Assembly (NCBI GenBank): GCA_028696635.1
Contig: JAQVGR010000140.1
Span: forward strand, 1-5,608
Source of the DNA: Candidatus Krumholzibacteriia bacterium
Lineage (GTDB): Bacteria > Krumholzibacteriota > Krumholzibacteriia > Krumholzibacteriales > Krumholzibacteriaceae
Length of the DNA stretch: 5,608 bases
Reading direction: 5' to 3'
In this document: in pieces, positions 1 through 5,560 of the stretch
How the letters are laid out: every line of letters begins with the position of its first letter
Position numbering within the stretch: position 1 is the first letter of the stretch
Translations under genes and position numbers: made by a program
The notes under the pieces: model-generated
Told to the model about the DNA's origin: nothing
Database searches by the model: none
What the model saw: only the letters and a program-made list of their open reading frames with translations

Positions 1-1
1 C

Positions 2-400
2 GCCGTTCGCGAGGCCGAATACCGTCTCGCACGCTCGAGGGAGGAGAGCCGGGCCGCCGGGGCCGAGCTGAAGGCGCGCGCGGCGGAGGCGCTCGAGCGC
101 TGCGCGGGGGCCGGGGCGGAGGCCCGTTCCATAGAGAACGAGGTGCTGCCGGTCGCCGAGGCGGCTTTCGCCGCCGCGCAGGAGGCGTACCGCAAGGGAA
201 AGGCGGGACAGATCGAGGTGCTCGACGCCCACCGGAGGCTGGCCGAGACGAGATTGAGGCGGATCGACGCTCTCGAGGAATATCACCGGAGCCTGGCTCA
301 GATCGAGCTGCTCACCGGCAGGCGGATCATCGCGCCGACCGGCGCGGCCGATGCCGGGACACAGGGAGAGGATCATGAGCGTGAAGCGGATATCGAATAG
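2..400 (+). CDS. TolC-family outer membrane efflux channel, C-terminal part (5' truncated by window edge)
   Basis: Partial gene: the frame is already open at base 2 and ends with TAG at 398-400, giving the last 132 residues. The stretch is alpha-helical and rich in Ala, Glu and Arg, as in the long periplasmic helices of TolC/OprM/CzcC channels. The segment YRKGKAGQIEVLDAHRRLAE is the typical family signature (Y-x-x-G ... EVLDA-x-R-x-L), followed by a Y-x-x-x-L-x-x-x-L-L-T-G-like end of the last helix (EYHRSLAQIELLTG). A polar tail of about 25 residues follows, ending in ADIE. In the family, trimers form a tunnel from periplasm through the outer membrane, and the metal pump docks onto it via the adaptor. 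It is the first visible gene of the operon and overlaps the adaptor gene by 26 nt. Family assignment is firm; the CzcC-type role is inferred from the neighbours. Confidence 0.88.
   Translation, partial: AVREAEYRLARSREESRAAGAELKARAAEALERCAGAGAEARSIENEVLPVAEAAFAAAQEAYRKGKAGQIEVLDAHRRLAETRLRRIDALEEYHRSLAQIELLTGRRIIAPTGAADAGTQGEDHEREADIE
364..371 (+). promoter_or_regulatory. Ribosome binding site deciding the adaptor start
   Basis: GGGAGAGG lies 3 nt before the ATG at 375, inside the end of the channel gene. The frame also has an ATG at 351, but nothing purine-rich precedes that one (GGCGCGGCCG). Starting at 375 also gives a cleaner signal sequence, with a basic N-region (MSVKRISNRARGGRTR) directly before the hydrophobic core. 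This supports 375 as the start and a 26-nt overlap suited to coupled translation. Confidence 0.65.
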
Positions 401-1676
401 GGCGCGCGGGGGACGGACGCGCGCCGTCCTCGCGGCGGTCTGCGCCCTGGCACTGGCGGCGGCGCAGGGGTGCGGGGGCCGTGCCGACGATCGGGCGTCC
501 GGATCTGCCCGCGGCGAACTCGGCGGCAGCGAAGGATCCGGACAGCTCGTCTATCTGACGCCGGATCAGTCGAGGGAGATCGGTATCGTCACCGCGGCGG
601 CGGGTCCGGCGCCGATCAGCCGGAGCCTGCGCCTCCCCGCGGAGGTCGCGTTCAACGGCGACCGGCTCGTGCACCTGACGATGCCGGTATCGGGGATCGC
701 TCGCGATGTGCGGGCGGGGCTCGGCGATACGGTCGGCGAGGGGGATCTGCTCGCCGTCGTCGAGAGCCGCGAGCTGGCCGACGCGAAAACCGAGTATCTC
801 GCCTGGGCGGAGCGGCTCGCCCTCGCGGAGACGATCGATCGGCGCGAGGAGGAGCTGTACGCGAAAGGGATATCGTCCGAGCAGGAGCACCTCGACGCCA
901 GGCGCGATTTCGTCGAGGCCCGCATAGAGAGCAGGTCCGCGCTGCAGAAACTCTACGCGCTCGGACTCGCGCGGCGGGAGGTCGAGCGGCTCGGCGCGGC
1001 CGGGCTCGAATCGGATCTGACGCGGTACGAGCTGAGATCGCCGATGCGGGGAACCGTCGTGTCGAAGCATATCGTAGCCGGCGAGGCGCTCGAGAGCGGC
1101 AGGGAGATCTTTCTCCTGGCCGACCTGCGCACGGTCTGGATCGACGCGAAGGTTCATCAGGCCGATCTCGGCGCCGTGCGCGAGGGGCAGGCGGCGCTCG
1201 TCGATGCGGGCGGGGGCGGCCCCGGGATCGAGGGGGCGATCTCGTATGTCGGATCCTTCGTGGCCGCCGACACGCGGACCGCGATGGCGCGCATCGTCCT
1301 GGAAAACGAAGACGGCTCGCTGCGCCCCGGCTCGTTCGTCACGGTGGTCGTCGAGACCGGCGGCGAGGAGGCGCCGGTGGCCGTTCCCGCCGGCGCTGTG
1401 CAGACGCTCGGCGATAGGCAGGTCGTGTTCGTGCCGGAGCACCATGATGAGGAGGACGCCGACGAAGCCGGTCATGAAGACGGGGCGGCCGGAAGCCATG
1501 ACGAAGAAGCGGTCTTCGCGGCCGTCCCGGTGACCACGGGGCGCCGCGACGGGAAGTTCGTCGAGATCGTATCGGGTCTCTCGGCCGGCGACCTGGTCGT
1601 CGCCGGGGGGGCCTGGCAGCTCAAGGCCGCCCTGCTCGCCGGCTCGCTCGATCCGCACGCGGGGCACGGCCACTAG
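375..1676 (+). CDS. CzcB-like periplasmic adaptor (membrane fusion) lipoprotein of heavy-metal RND efflux system
   Basis: 433 aa. Residues 1-33 form an export signal: a basic N-region, a hydrophobic core (AVLAAVCALALAAA) and a Cys at 33 in the context AQGC. This is a weak lipobox, so lipid anchoring is probable but not certain. Residues about 60-100 begin the beta-barrel. The first lipoyl/barrel-sandwich half is at about 103-130 (MPVSGIARDVRAGLGDTVGE), an alpha-helical hairpin follows at about 135-200, and the second lipoyl half is at about 218-250 (YELRSPMRGTVVSKHIVAGE). The rest is beta-barrel and membrane-proximal domain. This is the HlyD/CzcB order. In the family the protein links the RND pump to the outer membrane channel and can hand metal over. 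Odd features: residues 355-378 are a His/Asp/Glu-rich insertion (EHHDEEDADEAGHEDG, then SHDEE) in a loop of the membrane-proximal domain, and the protein ends DPHAGHGH. Both look like metal-binding segments. The pump gene starts 13 nt downstream. Confidence 0.92.
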   Translation: MSVKRISNRARGGRTRAVLAAVCALALAAAQGCGGRADDRASGSARGELGGSEGSGQLVYLTPDQSREIGIVTAAAGPAPISRSLRLPAEVAFNGDRLVHLTMPVSGIARDVRAGLGDTVGEGDLLAVVESRELADAKTEYLAWAERLALAETIDRREEELYAKGISSEQEHLDARRDFVEARIESRSALQKLYALGLARREVERLGAAGLESDLTRYELRSPMRGTVVSKHIVAGEALESGREIFLLADLRTVWIDAKVHQADLGAVREGQAALVDAGGGGPGIEGAISYVGSFVAADTRTAMARIVLENEDGSLRPGSFVTVVVETGGEEAPVAVPAGAVQTLGDRQVVFVPEHHDEEDADEAGHEDGAAGSHDEEAVFAAVPVTTGRRDGKFVEIVSGLSAGDLVVAGGAWQLKAALLAGSLDPHAGHGH

Positions 1677-1683
1677 GGAGGAG
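1676..1683 (+). promoter_or_regulatory. Ribosome binding site of the RND pump gene
   Basis: GGGAGGAG begins on the last base of the adaptor's TAG stop and lies 6 nt before the ATG at 1690. The near-perfect Shine-Dalgarno sequence overlapping the upstream stop fits translational coupling between adaptor and pump, and fixes the pump start. Confidence 0.75.
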
Positions 1684-1689
1684 AATCGC

Positions 1690-4600
1690 ATGGACCGGAA
1701 GATAGTCGACATATCGCTGAGATACCGGTTCCTCGTGCTCCTCGGCCTGGCCGTCGTCACGGCCGCCGGAGTCCGGCAGTACACGAGGCTCCCCGTCGAC
1801 GCCTTTCCCGATATCTCGCCGGTGATGGTGCCGGTCTTCGCCGAGGCGCACGGCATGGCCCCCGAGGAGATAGAGCGCCTGATCGCCGTGCCGATAGAGT
1901 CGAAGATGAACGGACTGCCCGGGGTGACGCGCATCGCGTCGACCTCGGCGTTCGGCATGGCGGCCGTCTACGTCTACTTCGAGGACGATACGGAGATCTA
2001 TTTCGCGCGGCGGATCGTCTCGGAGCGGCTCGCCGACGCGGCGGCCGAGCTCCCCGATCTGCACGAGCAACCGAAACTCGGCCCGATCTCGACCGGGCTC
2101 GGGCAGATCTTCATATACTACCTCGAGCTGGAACCGGGATCCGATACCGGGGGGAAGGAGCCGGGTCAGTACCTGCGCGAGATCAACGACTGGATCGTCA
2201 AGTACCGGCTGCAGACGGTTCCCGGCGTCACCGATATCCTCTCCATCGGCGGCCACGTGCTGCAGTACCAGATCCGCGTCGATCCGCGCGCCCTCGCCCG
2301 GCACGGGATGTCGATCGGCGAGGTCGTCGAGGCGGTGCGGCGCAACAACCGCAACGCGGGCGGCCAGTTCATGACGCTGGGGCGCGAGGAGCACCTCGTG
2401 CGGGGGATCGGGCTCGTCGGAGACATCGAGGACATCCGCTCCATACACGTGCGGAGCGTCGATGGAACCCCGGTGCGCGTCGGCGACGTCGCCGAGGTCG
2501 CGTACGGCAGCGAGATCCGCAGGGGCGTCGTCTCGCTCAACGGCGAGCGCGAGGTCGTCTCGGGGATGGTGCTCCAGCTCATTGGCGAGAACACCTCGGC
2601 GGTGATCGAGCGCCTCTACAATATCCTTCCCGAGGTTCAGGGATCGCTCCCCGCCGGGGTGCGCCTCGTGCCGTACTACGAGCAGGCGGAGCTCGTCGCC
2701 GAGGCGACGGGCACGGTCAAACGGGCGCTGCTCGTCGGAGCGGTTCTCGTTATCGCGACCCTCGCGCTCTTTCTCGGCAATCTCCGCACCGCGCTGATCA
2801 CGGCGCTCGCGCTCCCGGCGAGCGCGCTCGTGTCGGTCCTGTTCATGGGGGCGGCGGGGGTCTCGGCGAACCTGATGTCGCTCGGCGGGATCGCCGTGGC
2901 GATAGGAATGCTCGGCGACGGGACGATCGTCATGGTCGAGAACGTACACCGCAGGCTCAACGCGGACGTCGGAGACGGTGAGACGTGCAGGGCCGACATC
3001 GTCCTCGGGGCCGCCCGGGAGGTCAGCCGGCCGATCGTCTTCTCGATCGCGATCATCATCGCGGTATTCCTGCCGATATTCTCCCTGGAGAACGTCGAGG
3101 GGAAGATGTTCTCGCCGATGGCCTTCACGCTCGTCTTCGCGCTGCTCGGATCGCTCGCCATGGCGGTTCTCGCCGCGCCAGCCCTGTGCACGTACCTGCT
3201 GCGCGCCGGCAGGCACCGCGAGTTCGCCGTGCTGCGCGCGCTCCAGCGATGGTACCGCCCCGCGCTGCGCAGGGTGCTCGCGCGCCGGCGCCGCGTGATC
3301 GCCGCGGCCGTCGCGCTCCTGGCGGCGAGCGCGGCGGTCCTTCCGCTGACGGGCACCGAGTTTATACCGGTCCTCGAAGAGGGCTCGATCCTGATCGGCG
3401 TCACGATGACCCCGTCGATATCGCTCGACGAGGCGACCCGAATCGTCCAGGGGCTCGAGCGCAGGATCGTGGGGTTCGGCGAGGTCGAGGAGGTCGTCTC
3501 GAGGATCGGGCGGCCCGAGACGGGGAGCCACCCGCATCCTGTCAACTACGCGGAGATACACGTGAGCCTGAAACCGCGGGGGGAGTGGAAGGAGCACCGG
3601 TCGAAGGAAGATCTCGTCACCGGCCTCGAGCGGGCCCTCTCGGTGCAGCCGGGTCTGGGCCTGAACTTCACGCAGCCGATACAGAACGCCTTCGACGAGC
3701 TGCTCACCGGTATACGGGCGCAGGTCGCCGTCATGGTCTACGGCGAGGACCTCGCCGCGATCAGGGAGAAGGCCGAGCAGATCCGCCGCGCGATCGAGGA
3801 TGTCCCCGGGCTCGTCGACCTGGCCGTCGAGCAGAGCTTCGGGCAGCCGCAGGTCCAGGTGGTCGCCGACCGCGAGGCCTGCGCCCGGTACGGCGTCGAC
3901 GTCGCCGACGTGCTCGAGATCGTCGAGACGGCGATCGGGGGCGAGGTGATAGACCAGGTCTGGCTCGGGACGAGGCGCTTCGGGATACACGCGAGGTACC
4001 GGCAGGAGGACCGCGAGGATCCCGATGCGATCGGCGGCCTGCTCGTCGGCGCCGGGGAGGGCGCCCCGGTCCCCCTGCGGCAGGTGGCCTCGATCGCGCA
4101 GGTGACCGGGCCGCTGCAGATCCAGCGCGAGCAGGGCAGGCGCCGGTGGATCGTGCAGGGGAACGTCAGGGGGCGGGATCTCGGCTCGGTCGTCGCGGAT
4201 ATCCGCCGCGCCGTGGACGAGCGGATCGATCTGCCCCCCGGGACGTTCGTCGAGTACGGCGGGCAGTTCGAGAACCAGCGGCGCGCGATGGCGAGGCTCG
4301 GCGTGATCGTGCCGATCGTGATCGGGATCGTCTACCTGCTGCTGAGCATCGCGTTCGGATCGATGCGCAAGGCGCTGCTGATCTTCCTCACCGTGCCGCT
4401 CGCCCTCGTCGGGGGGGTGTTCGGGCTGCTGATCGCCGGCGAGTACCTCTCCGTGCCGGCGGCGGTCGGGTTCATCGCGCTCTTCGGTATCGGCGTCCAG
4501 AACGGGATGGTGCTGGTGAGCGGGATATCTCGGCTGCGTGAGTCCGGCATGCCGCTCGAGACGGCGATAGAGGAGGGAGCGGCCCTGCGACTGCGCCCCG

Positions 4601-4806
4601 TCCTGATGACGGCGACCACGACGGTCCTCGGCGTGCTGCCGCTGCTGCTCTCGCGCGGGATCGGGTCGGAGGTGCAGCGTCCGCTCGCCGCCGTGGTCGT
4701 CTTCGGCCTGATCACGGCCACGGCGTTCACGCTGTTCATCATCCCCGCGTTCTACCGGTACTTCGAGGATCGCGCGCGCGCGGACGAGGTGTGCGAGCAG
4801 GCGTGA
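1690..4806 (+). CDS. CzcA/CusA-family heavy-metal efflux RND transporter (inner membrane proton/cation antiporter)
   Basis: 1038 aa, full length for the HME-RND family (about 1040). Signatures: TM1 at about 13-28; AFPDIS at 38-43; LGPISTGLG at 130-138, a hallmark of metal RND pumps; NNRNAGG at 219-225. TM2-TM6 fall at about 345-365, 369-388, 394-415, 448-466 and 475-499; TM7 at about 533-555; a second periplasmic domain follows; TM8-TM12 lie at about 871-1022. The proton-relay TM4 reads AIGMLGDGTIVMVEN: Asp410 and Glu417 correspond to CzcA Asp408 and Glu415, while the position of CzcA Asp402 is Ala404, as in CusA. By my alignment the three CusA methionines (573, 623, 672) are replaced by Gly570, Glu670 and Val736, so a CusA-type Cu/Ag site is absent. 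The trimer would expel metal through the adaptor and channel encoded upstream. The substrate is not settled: divalent cations such as Zn, Co, Cd or Ni are the inference. No frameshift or truncation is seen. Confidence 0.95.
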   Translation: MDRKIVDISLRYRFLVLLGLAVVTAAGVRQYTRLPVDAFPDISPVMVPVFAEAHGMAPEEIERLIAVPIESKMNGLPGVTRIASTSAFGMAAVYVYFEDDTEIYFARRIVSERLADAAAELPDLHEQPKLGPISTGLGQIFIYYLELEPGSDTGGKEPGQYLREINDWIVKYRLQTVPGVTDILSIGGHVLQYQIRVDPRALARHGMSIGEVVEAVRRNNRNAGGQFMTLGREEHLVRGIGLVGDIEDIRSIHVRSVDGTPVRVGDVAEVAYGSEIRRGVVSLNGEREVVSGMVLQLIGENTSAVIERLYNILPEVQGSLPAGVRLVPYYEQAELVAEATGTVKRALLVGAVLVIATLALFLGNLRTALITALALPASALVSVLFMGAAGVSANLMSLGGIAVAIGMLGDGTIVMVENVHRRLNADVGDGETCRADIVLGAAREVSRPIVFSIAIIIAVFLPIFSLENVEGKMFSPMAFTLVFALLGSLAMAVLAAPALCTYLLRAGRHREFAVLRALQRWYRPALRRVLARRRRVIAAAVALLAASAAVLPLTGTEFIPVLEEGSILIGVTMTPSISLDEATRIVQGLERRIVGFGEVEEVVSRIGRPETGSHPHPVNYAEIHVSLKPRGEWKEHRSKEDLVTGLERALSVQPGLGLNFTQPIQNAFDELLTGIRAQVAVMVYGEDLAAIREKAEQIRRAIEDVPGLVDLAVEQSFGQPQVQVVADREACARYGVDVADVLEIVETAIGGEVIDQVWLGTRRFGIHARYRQEDREDPDAIGGLLVGAGEGAPVPLRQVASIAQVTGPLQIQREQGRRRWIVQGNVRGRDLGSVVADIRRAVDERIDLPPGTFVEYGGQFENQRRAMARLGVIVPIVIGIVYLLLSIAFGSMRKALLIFLTVPLALVGGVFGLLIAGEYLSVPAAVGFIALFGIGVQNGMVLVSGISRLRESGMPLETAIEEGAALRLRPVLMTATTTVLGVLPLLLSRGIGSEVQRPLAAVVVFGLITATAFTLFIIPAFYRYFEDRARADEVCEQA

Positions 4807-4809
4807 GAG

Positions 4810-4875
4810 CCCGGCGTCGCATCCCCTCGGGACCCCCGGAGGAACCGAGGGGTCCCGAGGGGATGCGACGCCGGG
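4810..4875. repeat. Perfect 27-bp inverted repeat (hairpin element, copy 1)
   Basis: Arm 4810-4836 is exactly complementary to arm 4849-4875. The 12-nt loop CGGAGGAACCGA (4837-4848) can itself add three pairs (CGG with CCG) with one bulged A, leaving AGGAA at the tip. The element starts 4 nt after the pump stop codon, so it would be transcribed as the very stable 3' end of the efflux mRNA. No T-tract follows (GTACGACGGC), so it is not a standard intrinsic terminator. A related copy in reverse orientation sits at 5561-5608. Possible roles are blocking 3' exonucleases, assisting termination, or being a REP/MITE-like dispersed palindrome. The inverted repeat is read directly; the role is inferred. 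Confidence 0.9.
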
Positions 4876-4925
4876 GTACGACGGCGCCATCCCACCGTAC
4901 CGGACGGGACGCACATACACCTGTT

Positions 4926-4941
4926 TGTACCGCCAGGTACA
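4926..4941. promoter_or_regulatory. Candidate operator palindrome TGTACC-N4-GGTACA
   Basis: TGTACC (4926-4931) and GGTACA (4936-4941) are perfect 6-bp arms around a 4-nt spacer, about 65-75 nt upstream of the TATAAT at 5004. Size and symmetry suit a dimeric helix-turn-helix regulator such as the TetR type. Two more GTAC-containing inverted boxes lie just upstream (GGTACG 4875-4880 and CGTACC 4896-4901). No regulator gene is present in the window, so the identity of the binder is unknown. It could also be a small RNA hairpin or chance. Confidence 0.35.
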
Positions 4942-4981
4942 GATATACGAGAGCGCCGGCCATCGCAATAACTTAATAACC

Positions 4982-5017
4982 ATATGTCATATAACGCATT
5001 ACCTATAATTGACAATT
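4982..5017 (+). promoter_or_regulatory. Probable promoter of the small secreted-protein gene, with two short palindromes
   Basis: The DNA turns abruptly AT-rich at about 4965-5018, against GC-rich flanks. It holds a perfect -10 hexamer TATAAT at 5004-5009, predicting a start of transcription near 5016 and a leader of about 73 nt. No good -35 sits 16-18 bp upstream (CATATG at 4981-4986), so the promoter may need an activator or an alternative sigma factor. Two perfect 11-bp palindromes lie here with centres 25 bp apart: ATATGTCATAT (4982-4992), in the -35 zone, and AATTGACAATT (5007-5017), over the -10 end and start site. They are candidate regulator sites. Confidence 0.5.
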
Positions 5018-5077
5018 CAGGTCCGGTGTTTGCGATGGGGAGAGGCATGGCAGCGAGTCGACAGGACACCAAACCAC

Positions 5078-5083
5078 GGAGGT
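5078..5083 (+). promoter_or_regulatory. Ribosome binding site of the small secreted protein
   Basis: A perfect GGAGGT lies 5 nt before the ATG at 5089. In-frame upstream ATGs exist at 4984, 5035 and 5047. The first lies upstream of the predicted transcript start. The one at 5047 has a purine-rich stretch ending too close to it and would put a 14-residue polar extension before the signal peptide. This site therefore decides the start. Confidence 0.75.
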
Positions 5084-5088
5084 GCGCA

Positions 5089-5445
5089 ATGCGCAAGCTC
5101 ATGTCGATTGTCGCAGTGGCTGCTCTCGTTCTTCTGTTCGGGGGCACCGACCTGTTCGCCGCCGGCCCCAAGGGTCCGGTCACGGCCGAGCACGGCTATT
5201 TCTACAACTACTTCTACCAGTGGCTGCGCGATGACGACGGCGACGGCATCCCCAACTGCCTCGACCCCGACTACGTGAAGCCCGAGGACGGCACCGGGTA
5301 CGGCTACAAGAAGGGCGCCGACAACGGCGACGGCGACGGCGAGGCCGTCAAGACGCGGATCCGCACCCGCACCAACGAGGGGCAGGGCCGCATTCACCGG
5401 TACGTCTGGGAGCGCGCGGAGTACAAGTACAAGGGCGGGGAATAA
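5089..5445 (+). CDS. Small exported protein with a thrombospondin-type-3-like calcium-binding loop
   Basis: 118 aa. Residues 1 to about 24/25 form a clear signal peptide: basic start MRKL, hydrophobic core SIVAVAALVLLF, likely cleavage near DLFA-A. The mature part of about 94 residues opens with an aromatic cluster, HGYFYNYFYQW (35-45). Next comes RDDDGDGIPNCLDPDY (47-62), which matches the D-x-D-G-D-G-x-x-N ... D-P-D pattern of thrombospondin type 3 / EF-hand-like calcium loops. A second acidic Gly-rich run is GADNGDGDGE (76-85). The C-terminus is basic and aromatic, ending EYKYKGGE; Cys57 is the only mature cysteine. I infer a calcium-stabilised periplasmic, surface or secreted protein; no enzyme motif is visible and the specific function is unknown. 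It has its own promoter-like region and terminator, so it is probably independent of the efflux operon. Coding by the same GC-rich codon style, strong RBS and signal peptide make it a real gene. Confidence 0.85.
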   Translation: MRKLMSIVAVAALVLLFGGTDLFAAGPKGPVTAEHGYFYNYFYQWLRDDDGDGIPNCLDPDYVKPEDGTGYGYKKGADNGDGDGEAVKTRIRTRTNEGQGRIHRYVWERAEYKYKGGE

Positions 5446-5492
5446 CCGACGCGCCTGCCTTGCAGATTGAATCTGACCGCACCTGAGCGCGA

Positions 5493-5530
5493 AAGGCCCC
5501 CGGTCATCCGGCCGGGGGCCTTCTATTCAT
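5493..5530 (+). terminator. Intrinsic (rho-independent) terminator after the small secreted-protein gene
   Basis: GGCCCCCGG (5495-5503) pairs with CCGGGGGCC (5512-5520) around the 8-nt loop TCATCCGG. Two A-T pairs (5493-5494 with 5521-5522) extend the stem to 11 bp. A T-rich tail TTCTATTCAT follows at 5521-5530. It sits 47 nt after the TAA stop at 5443-5445 and should end that transcript. Confidence 0.85.
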
Positions 5531-5560
5531 TATGGTGAGGCATGGAGCGTGTCCGGGGTC

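Noticed and set aside
327..1958. Minus-strand open frame of 543 codons opposite the adaptor gene
   Set aside because: Shadow of the adaptor and the start of the pump; Arg/Pro/Ala-rich with no recognisable motif.
2985..4541. Plus-strand open frame of 518 codons inside the pump gene in another frame
   Set aside because: Extremely Arg/Gly/Ala-rich product typical of a +1 frame in GC-rich DNA; the pump frame explains the region fully.
4810..4875. The long hairpin as an ordinary intrinsic terminator
   Set aside because: No T-run follows the stem and the stem is far longer than usual, so it was annotated as a repeat/hairpin element instead.
1621..4983. Minus-strand open frame of 1120 codons opposite the pump gene
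   Set aside because: It lies antisense to a clear full-length RND pump. Its translation is a low-complexity Arg/Asp/Glu/Leu mix with no domain, as expected from the mirror of GC-rich codons. It has no independent evidence of expression signals.
5009..5036. TTGACA at 5009-5014 as a -35 box with TGCGAT at 5031-5036 as -10
   Set aside because: The -35 match is perfect, but the -10 at 16 bp spacing matches only 3 of 6 consensus bases. The perfect TATAAT at 5004 is preferred, although this remains an alternative.
4984..5088. N-terminal extension of the small secreted protein from an ATG at 4984
   Set aside because: The ATG lies in the AT-rich promoter zone, upstream of the predicted transcription start, and has no ribosome binding site. 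The start at 5089 has a perfect GGAGGT and gives a proper signal peptide.
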